Positions 34,336 through 45,257 of a DNA stretch of 64,000 nt are shown here, piece by piece. Position 1 is the first letter of the stretch, and each line of letters opens with the position of its first letter. The notes below the pieces were generated by a model. It worked only from the letters and a program-made list of their open reading frames with translations, was not told where the DNA came from and searched no databases. A program made the translations under genes and the position numbers. This DNA is from Hemerocallis citrina (lineage: Eukaryota > Streptophyta > Magnoliopsida > Asparagales > Asphodelaceae): the NCBI GenBank assembly GCA_017893485.1, contig CM030361.1:310287724-310351723 (forward strand), given 5' to 3'.

Positions 34336-35062
34336 GATAAACGGATCGGTACAAACAAACATAACGTGTTCAATTCCGGCACAAGTTCAAACTTGTCATG
34401 AATAAATTTTCTATCCAACAATTTAGAAATCTACCTTACTATTGTGTGCTCCAACTTTGATGTTAAATCCCTTTGAAAATGTCATAAATTAGATATGGTT
34501 AATTCCTTTGAGTACATGGACAGTTTTCTTTCAGTTTGAGGTAAATAAAAAACATACCCACCAGATCTTTTCAGTTGTCATGAATAATTCATTCGCAGGT
34601 TGGTAGTCTTAGTCGTATCTGAAATTCACTATATCGATATATATGAAACTTCATTCCTGTACTCATATTTGTTAGGAAATTTCTGTATCAGATATTATCA
34701 GAGATCCTGTTAATTGAGTATCAGATACTATCAGATTGAAAGCTGCAGTTTCTTCCATGTTGAATAAGTAGTTCGACAATGAAGGCTGATGGCTTATTCT
34801 GCCATCTGGATCAAAGTAAGTGTGCTCTGAATTCAACTTTTGCCCATTATTTTAGAGCCCCATTAATTGGAAAAATCGGTACTGACTGATTTCGATTTGT
34901 ATTTAGTTAAACAGACAAGTTCGTTTGCAAGAATTTTTCATTTTCTCCGAGGAAAAACCTGTTGATGCCTTGACTTAATTCTCCATTCCAAGTCTCCTAC
35001 AATCGTAGTGAACACAATCCTAAACCAAAAACCATCAATTTTGTTCTTGATCTCGCACCACC

Positions 35063-35505
35063 ATGATTTCCACGACCACCAGCATTATCTTCTTCGTCAT
35101 CGTCCTATTCTTGATCACATATTTGTATGGCGAAAATGATGTGCAGTGCCTCTTCAACTTCCAGGATCCTCAGTCTCAGACCCCGATAGTCGCCTCTCTT
35201 GGAACTTTGCCAATTTCTCAGCAGGCTCTGTCTGCAGCTTCGCTAGTGTCACTTGCTAGAATTCTGATCAGAACAGTGTCTCTTCTCTTTCCCTCTCATC
35301 TGTCGACCTCTCTGGCCTCGAACAACAACAACACTTGAATACCTTATCTTCAAGGGTGTGCCTTCCTGCGTCGATTTCCACTGTCCTCTCTTCCCTCAGT
35401 CTCTCCTACACCATTTCAGGTTCTATCCCTTCCTCCCTCTGTACATGGCTTCCTAACCTCGTAACCCTCAACCTCGCCTCAAACTTGCTAACAAATTATA
35501 CTCAA
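35063..35505 (+). pseudogene. BIR-like N-terminal pseudogene downstream of the second gene
   Basis: The ATG at 35063 and a signal-like segment are followed by ENDVQCLFNF and then frameshifts. LRR words (SIPSSLCTWLPNLVTLNLASN) persist in another frame to about 35500, where homology stops. It is the third example of this 5' fragment (with 49049 and the inverted 10722 copy). Confidence 0.8.
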
Positions 35506-35644
35506 AGCTTAGACAGTAAATTCATCCAATGCTGCATAAATTACAATAAAAGAAGATATTTCACCTTGATAGTCATGAAATTCTCAATCTTGACTGCGCA
35601 TCAATCACAAACAGCTCGAACTATGTATATCAATATACCATAAG

Positions 35645-35974
35645 TAGGGGCGGCAATGGATAAGGGTAAGCCCGTTTACCCTTACCCAATTATTACCTTT
35701 AAGGGTAAGGGTATGGGTAGATTTTTTAAATTTACGGGTAGGGAATGAAGAGGTACCCCGCTCCCTTCAGCAATAGCTTTATCTCCCCTCTTGTTTTTTA
35801 ATTTTTTATTTTTGTACTCGCCGAATGTGGACTTGCCACCACAATTTTTGTAACGATTTTGAATAAATGGAAAGAACTTTCTGGCCAAGGGTTTTTCCTT
35901 TCTGTTGAGGGGACACTTTGTGATTTGGTCAAGTCTAGGGTACTCGGAATGATTTAATTTTTTATGTTATGCCA
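35645..35974. other. hAT-like terminus and unassigned DNA
   Basis: TAGGGGCGGCAATGG at 35645 followed by GGGTAAGGGTA-type words resembles the end and subterminal repeats of hAT elements. No second end was found, and no gene is seen. Confidence 0.35.
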
Positions 35975-35991
35975 TATTTTTCGAGCTTGAT

Positions 35992-36483
35992 TTGATCGAC
36001 CCTCGTATCAACGAGCTTGATCGACTTAGGGATCGTGTGAGCTCCCTGGAGGCCTGTTTGGTGCGCTATCGAAAAGGAGCTAGGGACCGGGAGGCGGCCC
36101 GTACCTACTTCATGAATAGGTCGAACGAGCTGAGTTTGGAGTCGGCCCACCGAAATGTGGCTGGTGCTGAGTCCGGATGGTCGAGATCTCTGGCCTCCAT
36201 TCAATGCTCCTCTTCAGAGTCGCTCATTTGCGAGGTTATTGTGGAGAAGAAGTTGGAAATCCAAAGACTGAAGGCGATGCTTGGAGTGGGAGGATCCCTA
36301 ATTCGTTATCCGACCTTGAATCTGGTGGCGCCACCGAGGCTAGGTGATGCTCAGAGTTCGGTGGCTGGAGCCTCCACCTTTGCGTCTCCTAGGGATTCTG
36401 TGGGGGTTGTCGGAGAGCAAACACGCTCGATTGGGCTCGAGTTGGTTTGCGTCAGTCCTAAGGCCCCCGAAGAGGAATGGTAG
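35992..36483 (+). pseudogene. Antisense-gene last exon in the second gypsy element
   Basis: The 163-codon frame contains LVRYRKGARDREAARTYF and VEKKLEIQRLKAMLGV, clearly homologous to exon 4 of the antisense gene at 24106-28787 (LVRYRKGARDNDAAFNYY, VEKEMEIHRYKTMLGV). Its tail (DAQSSVAGAST) matches the part of that exon lying beyond the solo LTR. It shows that this exon belongs to the antisense gene and is conserved across the lineage, in the same antisense position relative to integrase. No upstream exons are left here. Confidence 0.8.
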
Positions 36484-36623
36484 AACGAAATTGTAATAGT
36501 TGTAATCATACGACCGAGGTTATAACAGTTGTAATCATGTGATCGAGATTTTAACAGTTGTAATGTGGCATCGCCGATTATCTGAATAAAATAACCTTTA
36601 TATGTTCTTCCGCTCCATGATTG

Positions 36624-37315
36624 ATGTGGGTCTTGACCGATGCTGAGGGGAGACTGTAAGGAATGTACGCTGCGAGGTGAGGATGAGAGATCGAGAAATT
36701 GCTCGTTGTCGCTCAAAGTCCAAGTGGAGTGGTGAGGACGTGAGACTGAAAAGTCTAGTTGTGGCTCGAGATTCAAGCCGAAAATCGAGGACCTGAGAGA
36801 TTGAGAAATCTCTCGTTGTCGCTCGGAGTCCAAGCGAGCGGTGAGGACGTGAGACTGAAAAGTCCCGTTATGGATCGAGATTCAAGCCGAGAGTCGAGGA
36901 CCTGAGAGATTGAGAAATCTCTCGTTGTCCTTCGGATTCCAAGCTGAGCGGCGAGGACGTGAGACTGAAAAGTCCTGTTGTGGCTCGAGATTCAAGCCGA
37001 GAGTCAAGGACCTGAGAGATTGGGAAATCTCTTGTTGTCGCTCGGAGTTCAAGCCAAGCGGTGAGGACGTGAGACTGAAAAGTTCCGTTGTGGCTGGAGA
37101 TTCAAGCCGAGAGTCGAGAACTTACGAGATTGAGAAATCTCTCATTGTCGCTCGGAGTCCAAGCCGAGTGGCGAGGATATGAGACTGAAACGTCCCATGG
37201 TGGCTCGAGATTCGAGCCGAAAGTCGAGGACCTGAGAGATTGAGAATTCACTCGTTATCGCTCAAAGTTCAAGCCGAGTGGCGAGAACGTGAGACTGAAA
37301 AGTTCCATTGTGGCA
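36624..37315. repeat. 110-bp tandem repeat array, about six copies
   Basis: The word GAGGACGTGAGACTGAAAAG starts at 36734, 36843, 36953, 37063, 37173 and 37283, a period of 109-110 bp. Units contain hairpin-like GCTCGG/CCGAGC words. Unlike the 88-bp array of the first element, it sits between integrase and the antisense exon. Confidence 0.9.
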
Positions 37316-37486
37316 AAGTAAAAATTTTTAAAAAATGAAATTCATTTTTTTTTACTTGCTAGATTACAAAGGAATAGTGGCGCGTAGCATCGATTACAAC
37401 CAGAGGGGTCTATTCTAGCCCCTCATGAAAATTTATAAGGTGCTCAACATTCCATGGTCTCTTGATCATCTTGCCCCCCCAAGTCT

Positions 37487-38957
37487 TCAAGTTGGTACGT
37501 GCCAGGGCGTATCACTTAGGAGACCTTGTACGGGCCCTCCTAGTTTTGGGGCGAGTTTGCCCTTCTTGCCGGGGTCTGAAATAGTGATTTTCCTGATAAC
37601 GAGGTCACCCTCTTTGATGTTGGCCAGGAGAACCTTCTTGTTGTAGTATCTCTCGACCCACTGCTGATAGATGTTTCTCTTGATGATGGATCTCTCGTGT
37701 ATTTCATTGAGTGGGTTCAGATTGTCCCTGAGGTCGCTCGTGTTTGATTCCTCATTGAACTCATGATCCTGGGCGAAGGAATTTTGATTTCTATCGGGAT
37801 GACCGCCTCTGTTCCATATGTCAGGTTCCATATGTCAGGTTGAAGGGAGACTCGCCCGTAGGGTTCCTCTTGGTTGTTTGATATGACCAAAGGATGTTAG
37901 GTAATTCAACAACCCATAGCCCCTTGGGAGATGTGTCCAACCGTTTCTTAAGACCTTCCAGAATCTGGCGGTTGGCATTTTCGGCTTGGTCGTTCGACTG
38001 GATATGTGATATCGACGAGAACGGTTGTTAGATCCCGAGGTCTTCGCAGAACTTGCAGAAATTTTGGCCAGTGAATTAAGTTCCGTTGTCGGAGATAAGA
38101 ACACGCGGTCTTCCGAACTGACAGATGATGTGCTTCCAGATGAATTGTTGGGATTGATGTTCAGTGATTGTGTCCAAGGGTTCTACCTCGATCCACTTAG
38201 TAAAGTAGTCGATGGTCACTATAAGGAAACGCCTTTGACCCGTAACCTTCGGGAACAGGCCGACCAGGCCTATCTCCCACATGGCAAAGGGGGTCGGGCT
38301 GGAAAGAGACTTGAGTTCGGCTTGGGGCATGCGCCTGACCGAGGAGAACCTCTGGCAGGGGTCGCACCTCTTCACAATATCGTGGGCTTCTTGCAGTACG
38401 GTCAACCAATAGTAGCCGTGATTGAGTACCTTCCTTGCGAGTGACCTGCTGCCCATATAGCTCCCTCCAAATCCTTCATGCAGCTCCCGGATCGCATACT
38501 TGGCTTCATCGAGGCTCAGGCATCGAATATATGGTCTTCCACCCACCTTTGTGTACGAGTGCTTGAAGAGTATATTATCGATAAGAGTGATTCTCTCTGA
38601 TTGAATTCTTGTCTTTCGTGCTTTGGTTGGGTCTAAGGGCAGTTCGCCATCTGACAGAAATTTTCGGACGGGATCCATCCATATGCCCGTTTGATCGCCT
38701 GAGTGGATGCAGAGAACGTCATGGTTCTCGATGCTAGGTTTGAGGAGGATCTCAATGAGAAATGTGTGATCGAGGCCCTCGAAGGACAATGAGGCGAGCT
38801 TGGATAGGGCATCGGCCAGTCCATTGTGTTCCCTCCGGATGCGCTCGACAGCGGCCTCCCCGAAGACTGTTAAGAGTTCTCTGATGCATGCCAAGTACCG
38901 GATCATCCGGGCATTGCGGGCCTCGTATTTCCCGGTGATCTGGTTGATTGTAACCCC
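37487..38957 (-). pseudogene. Gypsy RNase H end and integrase, frameshifted
   Basis: The minus-strand frame from 38957 covers the RNase H tail (ITGKYEARNARMIRYL), the integrase zinc domain and catalytic core up to the second aspartate (LISDNGT, near 38080). It then passes through at least two shifted frames (38104-37835, 37831-37487) that carry the rest of the core and the GDLVIRKITISDP C-terminal motif. The first cysteine/histidine of the HHCC site is altered (GGSYMGSRS). Not functional. Confidence 0.85.
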
Positions 38958-39305
38958 TGTTTCCAATTTTTGGGATTTTTCTTTGTATCCATTCCTCTTC
39001 TCATTTCTGTAATCTATTTATTTTTTTAATAATAAATTTTGTATTCATCTTCAACCCAATTGCATTCTTTTAATCAGTTTTGTTTCATTTGTTGAATCAT
39101 GAGATTCTTGTGCACTATATTTCATTTTTGTGTCTGGGATAATTTTTTTTTAGCCTCCAATTGTTTTGATTTTGAGGCCAAATCTAATCCCCAATTTTAT
39201 TTATTTAAATTTAACCCAATAGCCTTGTTATTGGATCCTAACCCACTAACCCATTAACCCAACATCCTAAATACCCTATATATACTAATTATCATTAAAC
39301 CCTAA
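38958..39305. other. AT-rich spacer, no gene seen
   Basis: Between the truncated gypsy element and the Harbinger-like element. CCCACTAACCCATTAACCC words occur, but no element boundary was recognised. Confidence 0.4.
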
Positions 39306-39900
39306 GGGCGCGTTTGGGAACCCAAAAAATTAGGGAAAGGAATGGAATACTGCGGATAAGCTCATCTTATCCTATTCCAGAGCCTGTTTGTTTTGAAAAA
39401 GAAAATAAAGGAAACAACTAAATTTCATTCCCTAGAGAAAGATCTCAATCGATTTCTATTCCGAACCCAACCCCTTCGGAAAGCTGCGTAAAGGAATGGA
39501 GAATCAACCTATTTCAACCGATTTCATCCTTTAATAGCGCGCGAACCTTTCTTCAACTGATTTATGATGGGTAAGCACCAAATAGATGTTATAGACTTCA
39601 GCCGGCCTGGGAATCCAACAGGTATGCGTCGTCACTCTATGGCTTATTCCTCTCTTCCCCCTCCCAAACCCTCCACTCCTCCACCCTCTTCTCCCTCCCC
39701 CGTCCCCACTCCGGCACCCTCAACCTCTCCTATTTCGTTGTTGTTATGAATTGAAAGTTTTTTTATTTTTTATTTTTTAAGTTTTGTATGTTGATTCAGT
39801 TTGATTATAGTGTCCTTGGTTTTTTTTTTAGCAGTAGGGGTTTCGAGAATTTTAATTACAAGTATTAATTTATAATTATATGGGAACCGAGTCGTTGAGG

Positions 39901-40029
39901 CATCAGAGTTCTATATCATACAATGAGAACAAGCATTCAGGCTGTATGTGGGGTTTGTTTCGATTTCTCGACTTGCAGAGGCATTCTCATAGGAGGAAGA
40001 TGCTTTCCTATAGGAATCATGAATAAGAG
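39901..40029 (+). pseudogene. Captured exon, TRM/DUF4378-family-like
   Basis: Translates to a segment containing NKHSGCMWGLFRFLDLQRHS and RRKMLSYRN, resembling the conserved first exon of plant TON1-recruiting-motif/DUF4378 proteins (GCMWG...FDFR...RLLSD...). A stop falls just before a GTAAG-type donor at 40031. Short and similarity-based, so moderate confidence only. Confidence 0.5.
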
Positions 40030-40302
40030 GGTAAGTGGTTCAAGTTTTTTGTGATTGATTTCGGTTAGGTTTTGTTTTCTTTGGTGGATTCTGATTTTGT
40101 TTCTGTGTTTCTGTTGATTATGTTCCTTGCTGTAGGAAGTAGAGTTTTGATTCAGAACAGAGTTTTGCTTGGAGTGGCCGAGAACCCTTGTTGAACAAAG
40201 AATCAAACGTGAAGGTAACCTTTTACTATTTTGAAAAACTTTGAATCATGAGTTGGTAAATGATTGCTGTTGAGGCATGCATTGTCTTTTTCTAATGGTG
40301 AT

Positions 40303-40519
40303 AGGGAGGATGATGCCTCTGCATACTTTTCTGTAAGTTGTCCATGTTCATTATTACAATGATCCTGTATTATTCATCTGATTAACAAGTGTTCTTTTTA
40401 TTTAATGTTATCTTTTTAATGGTTAACAGCTCATTTTGTTGCGTGCTGTTGGATTTCTGTTGCCGTGTTATATCATGGCTTGGGCCATAAGTATTTTGCA
40501 GCGCCGTAGGCAAAGACAG
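40303..40519 (+). pseudogene. Captured two-exon piece of a RING-CH E3 ligase gene
   Basis: One exon end (REDDASAYFS, to 40332) is followed by a GTAAGT donor, an intron of 97 bases ending AACAG, and a 90-base exon (40430-40519) coding for 30 residues including GFLLPCYIMAWAISILQRRR. This is a hallmark hydrophobic region of plant RING-CH (MARCH-like, DUF3675) ubiquitin ligases. No RING domain is present. The retained intron shows DNA-level capture. Confidence 0.75.
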
Positions 40520-41304
40520 GTTTGCTATTTTATCTTAAAGTTCAGTATTCATGTTAATTAACTCTGTACTTCCGTAGTATTCTTGTGCCACATTTGGAAG
40601 TATCGTCGTGAGAACTAGTGCACCTTCACAATTATAAACAGGACTTGCCGATCATATCTTAAACTGTCTGTTATGTGAAACTACTCACTGATGTAGCTCA
40701 GATGAGCAAAAGAGAGGCTTAGAGAGTGTCAAGAGTAGCAAACTTCCATCATCTCTCAGACTCTGAGAGGCTATGGTGATGCTTGTACACTTAATTGTGA
40801 TGCATTGCTATACCCAGTAATTTCATACTGAAGATGCATAGCTATACCCAGTTATATCATGGCTTGGGCCATAAGTATCTTGTTCATGACCTGCTCTTTC
40901 TATGGTCTGTAAAGAAACCTATTTGATCATATGGGTCTTCGAAAAATTTACATCATCTTGTATATGAAACAGTGGGGTTGCTTGCTTACTGTGAGATAGA
41001 ATAAGCAAAACTTTTTATCTGTTCATCTAAAGCTCTAATTTCCCTGATCACAATTCCATCCTTTTTTTTTCTTGTTTAAAAATGAAATCCATCAGGATTC
41101 TGTTTGAATTTCCTGTTGTAATGCCATTAGTTTTTGCTAGAATTTCTCTAATTTATTCTTTTATAATTATTTTGAAGAAAATGTACTAACCACTCTGTTT
41201 CACTGGGGAAAGTTAGAGTATTCTCTCAATTTATAGTTAATATCAAATTTCCATTTTTTGCTTTAAATTTAGTATCTCAAGTTTGGTAGCTTATTGTTGC
41301 GACA

Positions 41305-41473
41305 GAACAGGCAGAGGAGGCTTAGTTGCATGGATGTGCTGATACTTGCTTACCAGAGTCTTGGTGTGGTTTATGGTGACCTTAGCACCTCTCCTTTATA
41401 TGTTTATAAGACCACCTTTTCGGGGAAACTGAGCTTACATGAGAATGATCAGGAAGTGTTTGGAGTGCTCTAG
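41305..41473 (+). pseudogene. Captured exon piece of a KUP/HAK potassium transporter
   Basis: Encodes LAYQSLGVVYGDLSTSPLYV and then YKTTFSGKLSLHENDQEVFG, the strongly conserved N-terminal first membrane region of KUP/HAK/KT potassium transporters, and then hits a stop. Nothing else of the roughly 780-residue transporter is present. Just downstream, CTAGTATCAAAGAGCAGCAA occurs twice (about 41471 and 41823), pointing to a local rearrangement. Confidence 0.85.
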
Positions 41474-41879
41474 TATCAAAGAGCAGCAACCTGTGTGAAA
41501 CCGTGTTCATAGATATATAGAAAAATGTATAGAAAAATGTAGTTTCAATATCAAATGTAAATATGGAGGGTCATCTGCAACCTGTGTGAAACTGCTGACA
41601 TGATTAATTTATGATAAATTATTTTCTTATAGTGTTGGGTAATCATGCTGTCATTTGGAAAATTTATTTGTTTTAATTGTTGAATTAATTTCCTTTTCTT
41701 TTTCTGTATGTCTTATGATACTCTAAGCTCTGTTCATACAGTTGAAGCCTTGATATTATGCTGAAAACAATTGGTTTCATTGTTGGTGAGAACGTATGAC
41801 TGCATGCTTGTCTTCATGATTCTAGTATCAAAGAGCAGCAATCCCATCTAAGTCATCAGGACAAACAACATGAAAAAGT

Positions 41880-42134
41880 AAGCATGAGGGCTGCAAAGTT
41901 TATGACACAGATGAAGAGAACATTTATCTATGGTGGCAAAGTTTAAAGTCTAATAATGTCTATAGCAAGAAACTGTTGAACTCTGAAAGCAGCAAACCTG
42001 TGGAGGAGTACATTGATGATGAAAACATAAACATGAAAATTTCTGAACGATTGAAAGCCCTTGATGCCCCTGTCATATTGGTGGTTGAAGAAGAAGAAAA
42101 TTACTCAGAACATAGGTTTTTTAAAATGTCGTAA
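41880..42134 (+). other. Open frame of about 85 codons, unidentified captured piece
   Basis: An acidic open frame containing YDTDEENIYLWWQSLKSNN and KPVEEYIDDENINMKISERL runs to a stop at about 42134, where terminal-type repeats of the element begin. I do not recognise the family. It may be a further captured gene fragment. Confidence 0.3.
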
Positions 42135-42330
42135 TCCATTGTATTCCATTGTTTGCCAAACAAGACTAGGAAATGGAAACAAAAAAAAGTCAATTCCATT
42201 CCACCAGTTGCCAAACACACACAACTTGTAAAGTTAATTCATCCATTTCCCTTTCTTTCCATTCCTCTCCATTCTTTTTCATTTCATTCCTTTCCAATCC
42301 CCAACTTAAATGTTTCCAAACAGAACCTAA

Positions 42331-43976
42331 TTACCCATCTAATCTCTTCCCTCTCAGTCGTCATCTCGTACCCTGCCTAATCTCTTCTCCCCGTCTGCCT
42401 TCGAACCCAACAGTCGCGCTGTCCCCGTCGCTCTGACCGCTGCTGCTACCCATACCCATCGCCTCCACCTTCGCCCGCAACCCCGTTGACAACCTCTGCC
42501 TTCATCCTCACGACCCTGTGCACCGACGCCCCACTACCCACCACCGTCCTGCCACCCCTCCTCCTTGTCGATGCCCTGCACCCCGTTCGTCCACCCTCGT
42601 ACTCTAGCCTCCACCGCAGCACCCTCATCCCCATCCTCGACCGCCAGCAATCATCACCGCCACCGAAACTCCAGCCCTCGACCATCTCCAGTCCCCATAC
42701 CCCTACCGCCACCGCTGTCATTGCCGTCGTTGCCGCTGTCGTCCTTGCGGGTGCTTGCTATTCGTCGGTTGCGTGTGTTGCTATTACATGCTTTGCACGT
42801 GGGTGTCGTCCGTTAGTTGCACGTGTGTTACCACAATCGAGACTCGTCCTGTTATTCTTTCGTTTTCAAAGTCGTCATCTAAAAGGCAAGTTTTCCTGGA
42901 ACTAGTTTATTTTTCTTGTTCAAATTTTTTTTTCTTGATCTCCGCAAATAGTTTCTCTTTCGTTTATCACATCTTATTTGTTTGATATTTTTCAAAGAGA
43001 CTATTACGAATTCATCGGAGAAACCAAGTAGTGGTCCTCTTTTTGTGTCATTCCCTTGATTCAAACCCAAGCCCTATTATAAATTTCATATGCATACACG
43101 ACACGAATACTTAGATGAGAAACTTGCATATATAAATTGATGATTGATCACTTTTCGATTGAATATGATGATCATGCCATGATGATAATGATTTGTTTTG
43201 TTAAAAGTAGAATTTTCTTGTTGATTAATTACCATGAAATTATATGCTTGCTCAGTTATTTTGTTGTCTTTTAGTAATAATCTACGTGTTGGCCTGTTGT
43301 TTGTTCTACGTTGCACCGAGTTTTTGATCTAATTGTTGTTATAATTTAATAAAACTTTGTACATAAAATTTATAGCCCTTTGAATATATTTTCCAAAACT
43401 TTTTACGGATTTAAATTCCGATTTATAAACTGTAAGTTATCGTATTTTTAGTACTGCTATGTTTTCAATTTCCAGATTTATGTCCAGAGATACATCGACT
43501 TGATTTTCTATTAAAATAAAATGCTAACAACATAGTTAGAACTTGAAATTTTATGTTTTGTTATTAGACATGACTGGAAATCATCTTATTTTTATTGTAA
43601 GATTATTTGATGATTTTTCAAACCCGATAATATTAATTAGAATTCATTTAATAAGAGTTGTAGCCCTGCGTGTCTAGAATCCAGATTATCTGACGGTTTT
43701 GCAATTTGGTCTAAAGATGGCAAGATATCCATATTTTTGTGCAGTGACGTATGAATTCCAGAATGCAGTTTGAAAATACATCACCCTGCTTAATTAACTA
43801 AAACAGTAGATTAAATTTAAGTAAGAAAATCTGGGATTAATCGTATTGATACTGAACACTGTTAGGAATTAAAATATGATTTTTATGAGATTTTCAAATG
43901 GTTTAACAAACAACTTTTGTTTATAAGAATTTAACCCTAACATGCTGCTTGAACTTATAATAAGTAAAGAATGAGA
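42331..43976. other. No gene supported
   Basis: 42340-42900 is C-rich with several overlapping low-complexity open frames on both strands (Pro/Ser/Thr-rich), none with a domain. 42900-43976 is AT-rich and featureless to my reading. Confidence 0.4.
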
Positions 43977-44464
43977 TTATTCACCTAGTTTTTGTAGTTA
44001 TTATATGTTGTGTAAATATGCATTGGAACCGGCAGAGAGTCTACTTTCCATAATCTCTGACAGAACCTGATTTGATTTCTTGTAGCAACGGAAAAGTAAA
44101 TTTTTGTACAGCAACATCTTGCTGTCCAGATGGTGTGTTTTGTATTTTTAAGTGTATCTACGTTTGATTTTGCAACTAGTAAATAGAATTAGTTGTACCA
44201 CGCATTGCATATCCTTACCATTATTCACCTAGTTTCTGTAGTTATTATATGTAGTATAAATATGTGTTGTAACCGGTAGAGAGTCTACTTTCCAGAATCT
44301 CTGACGAAACCTGATTTGCTTTCTTGTAGCAACGGAAAAGTTAATTTTTGTACAGCAACGTCTTGCTGTTCAGATGGTGTGTTTTGTGTTTTTAAGTGTA
44401 TCTGTGTTTGATTTTGCATCTAGTAAATAGAATTAGTTGTACCATGCATTGCATATCCTAGCCA
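43977..44464. repeat. Direct tandem duplication, about 244 bp x 2
   Basis: TCACCTAGTTTTTGTAGTTA at 43981 recurs as TCACCTAGTTTCTGTAGTTA at 44225, and the similarity continues for the full unit through GCATTGCATATCCT. Units differ by scattered substitutions. No coding content. Confidence 0.9.
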
Positions 44465-44879
44465 TTTCTTCGAAACTTCTTTACCCATTACATGTCTACA
44501 TTTGAGTATAATAAAACATTAACAAGCCGGGGTAAATAAGGGTCAATTTGGTAGTGAACAATCAGAGACTGTACTCGGAAGGGCCCCTTGTTCTTGATTG
44601 ATTATTGTCATGGAAGAGGGATTAGTTGTGGAATATTGATTGTTAATTATTGATTATTGTACCGAGTTCACGATCTGTAGAGTTCACAATTATAGTATAA
44701 ACGATCACTGTTTGCATGCACTAAACCTGTGGTATGGGATGCAGTCTTACGTGCATTAGATAGGATAATAAAATACTAATGAACTTAGGATTGACACTTA
44801 CATTCTTGATCATGACTATTGTTAATGATCTTGATTCACTTATTACAGTCACTGTTCATACTATTATGGCACAAACATA

Positions 44880-45257
44880 ATAGTATTGTGTGCTCTGTAT
44901 GAGAACTGGTTGATGACTTTGATTTCCAACTTTGATGTTAAATCCCTTTGAAAATGTCATAAGTTAGATATGGTTAATTCATTTCAGTACATGGACAGTT
45001 TTCTTTCAGTTTGAGGTAAATAAAAAACATACCCACCAGATCTTTTCAGTTGTCATGAATAATTCATTCGCAGGTTGGTAGTCTTAGTCGTATCTGAAAT
45101 TCACTATATCGATATATGAAACTTCATTCCTGTACTCATATTTGTTAGGAAATTTCTGTATCAGATATTATCAGAGATCCTGTTAATTGAGTATCAGATA
45201 CTATCAGATTGAAAGCTGCAGTTTCTTCCATGTTGAATAAGTACTTCGACAATGAAG
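44880..45257 (+). repeat. Third copy of the receptor-gene spacer, left part
   Basis: Matches 34440-34790 (direct) and the inverted 10990-11400. It is interrupted at 45258 by the hAT element and continues at 48766. Confidence 0.8.

Larger units (their letters stand above)
35975..38957 (-). mobile_element. Truncated second Tat-like gypsy element
   Basis: On the minus strand it begins in mid RNase H (38957), runs through integrase to about 37487, then a tandem repeat array and, on the opposite (plus) strand, an exon homologous to the antisense gene of the first element. No LTR, gag or reverse transcriptase remains, and both ends are abrupt. It is older and more decayed than the element at 17389. 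Confidence 0.85.
39306..42327. mobile_element. Harbinger-like element carrying captured host gene pieces
   Basis: The left end GGGCGCGTTTGGGAAC and the complement of the right end GGTTCTGTTTGGAAAC match at 11 of 16 positions around a GTTTGG core. They are flanked by TAA (39303-39305 and 42328-42330), the 3-bp duplication of PIF/Harbinger elements. Subterminal GGAATGG/CCATTCC words support this. There is no transposase. Inside are fragments similar to at least two, probably three, unrelated plant genes, one with its intron, so they were acquired as DNA. The ends are only moderately similar, so the boundary call is tentative. Confidence 0.5.

Noticed and set aside
41305..41473. Functional potassium transporter gene
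   Set aside because: Only about 55 of some 780 residues are present, followed by a stop, inside a transposon-like block.
42486..42905. 139-codon frame in C-rich DNA as a gene
   Set aside because: Competing frames of similar length exist on both strands, composition is Pro/Thr/Ser-rich, and no domain was recognised.
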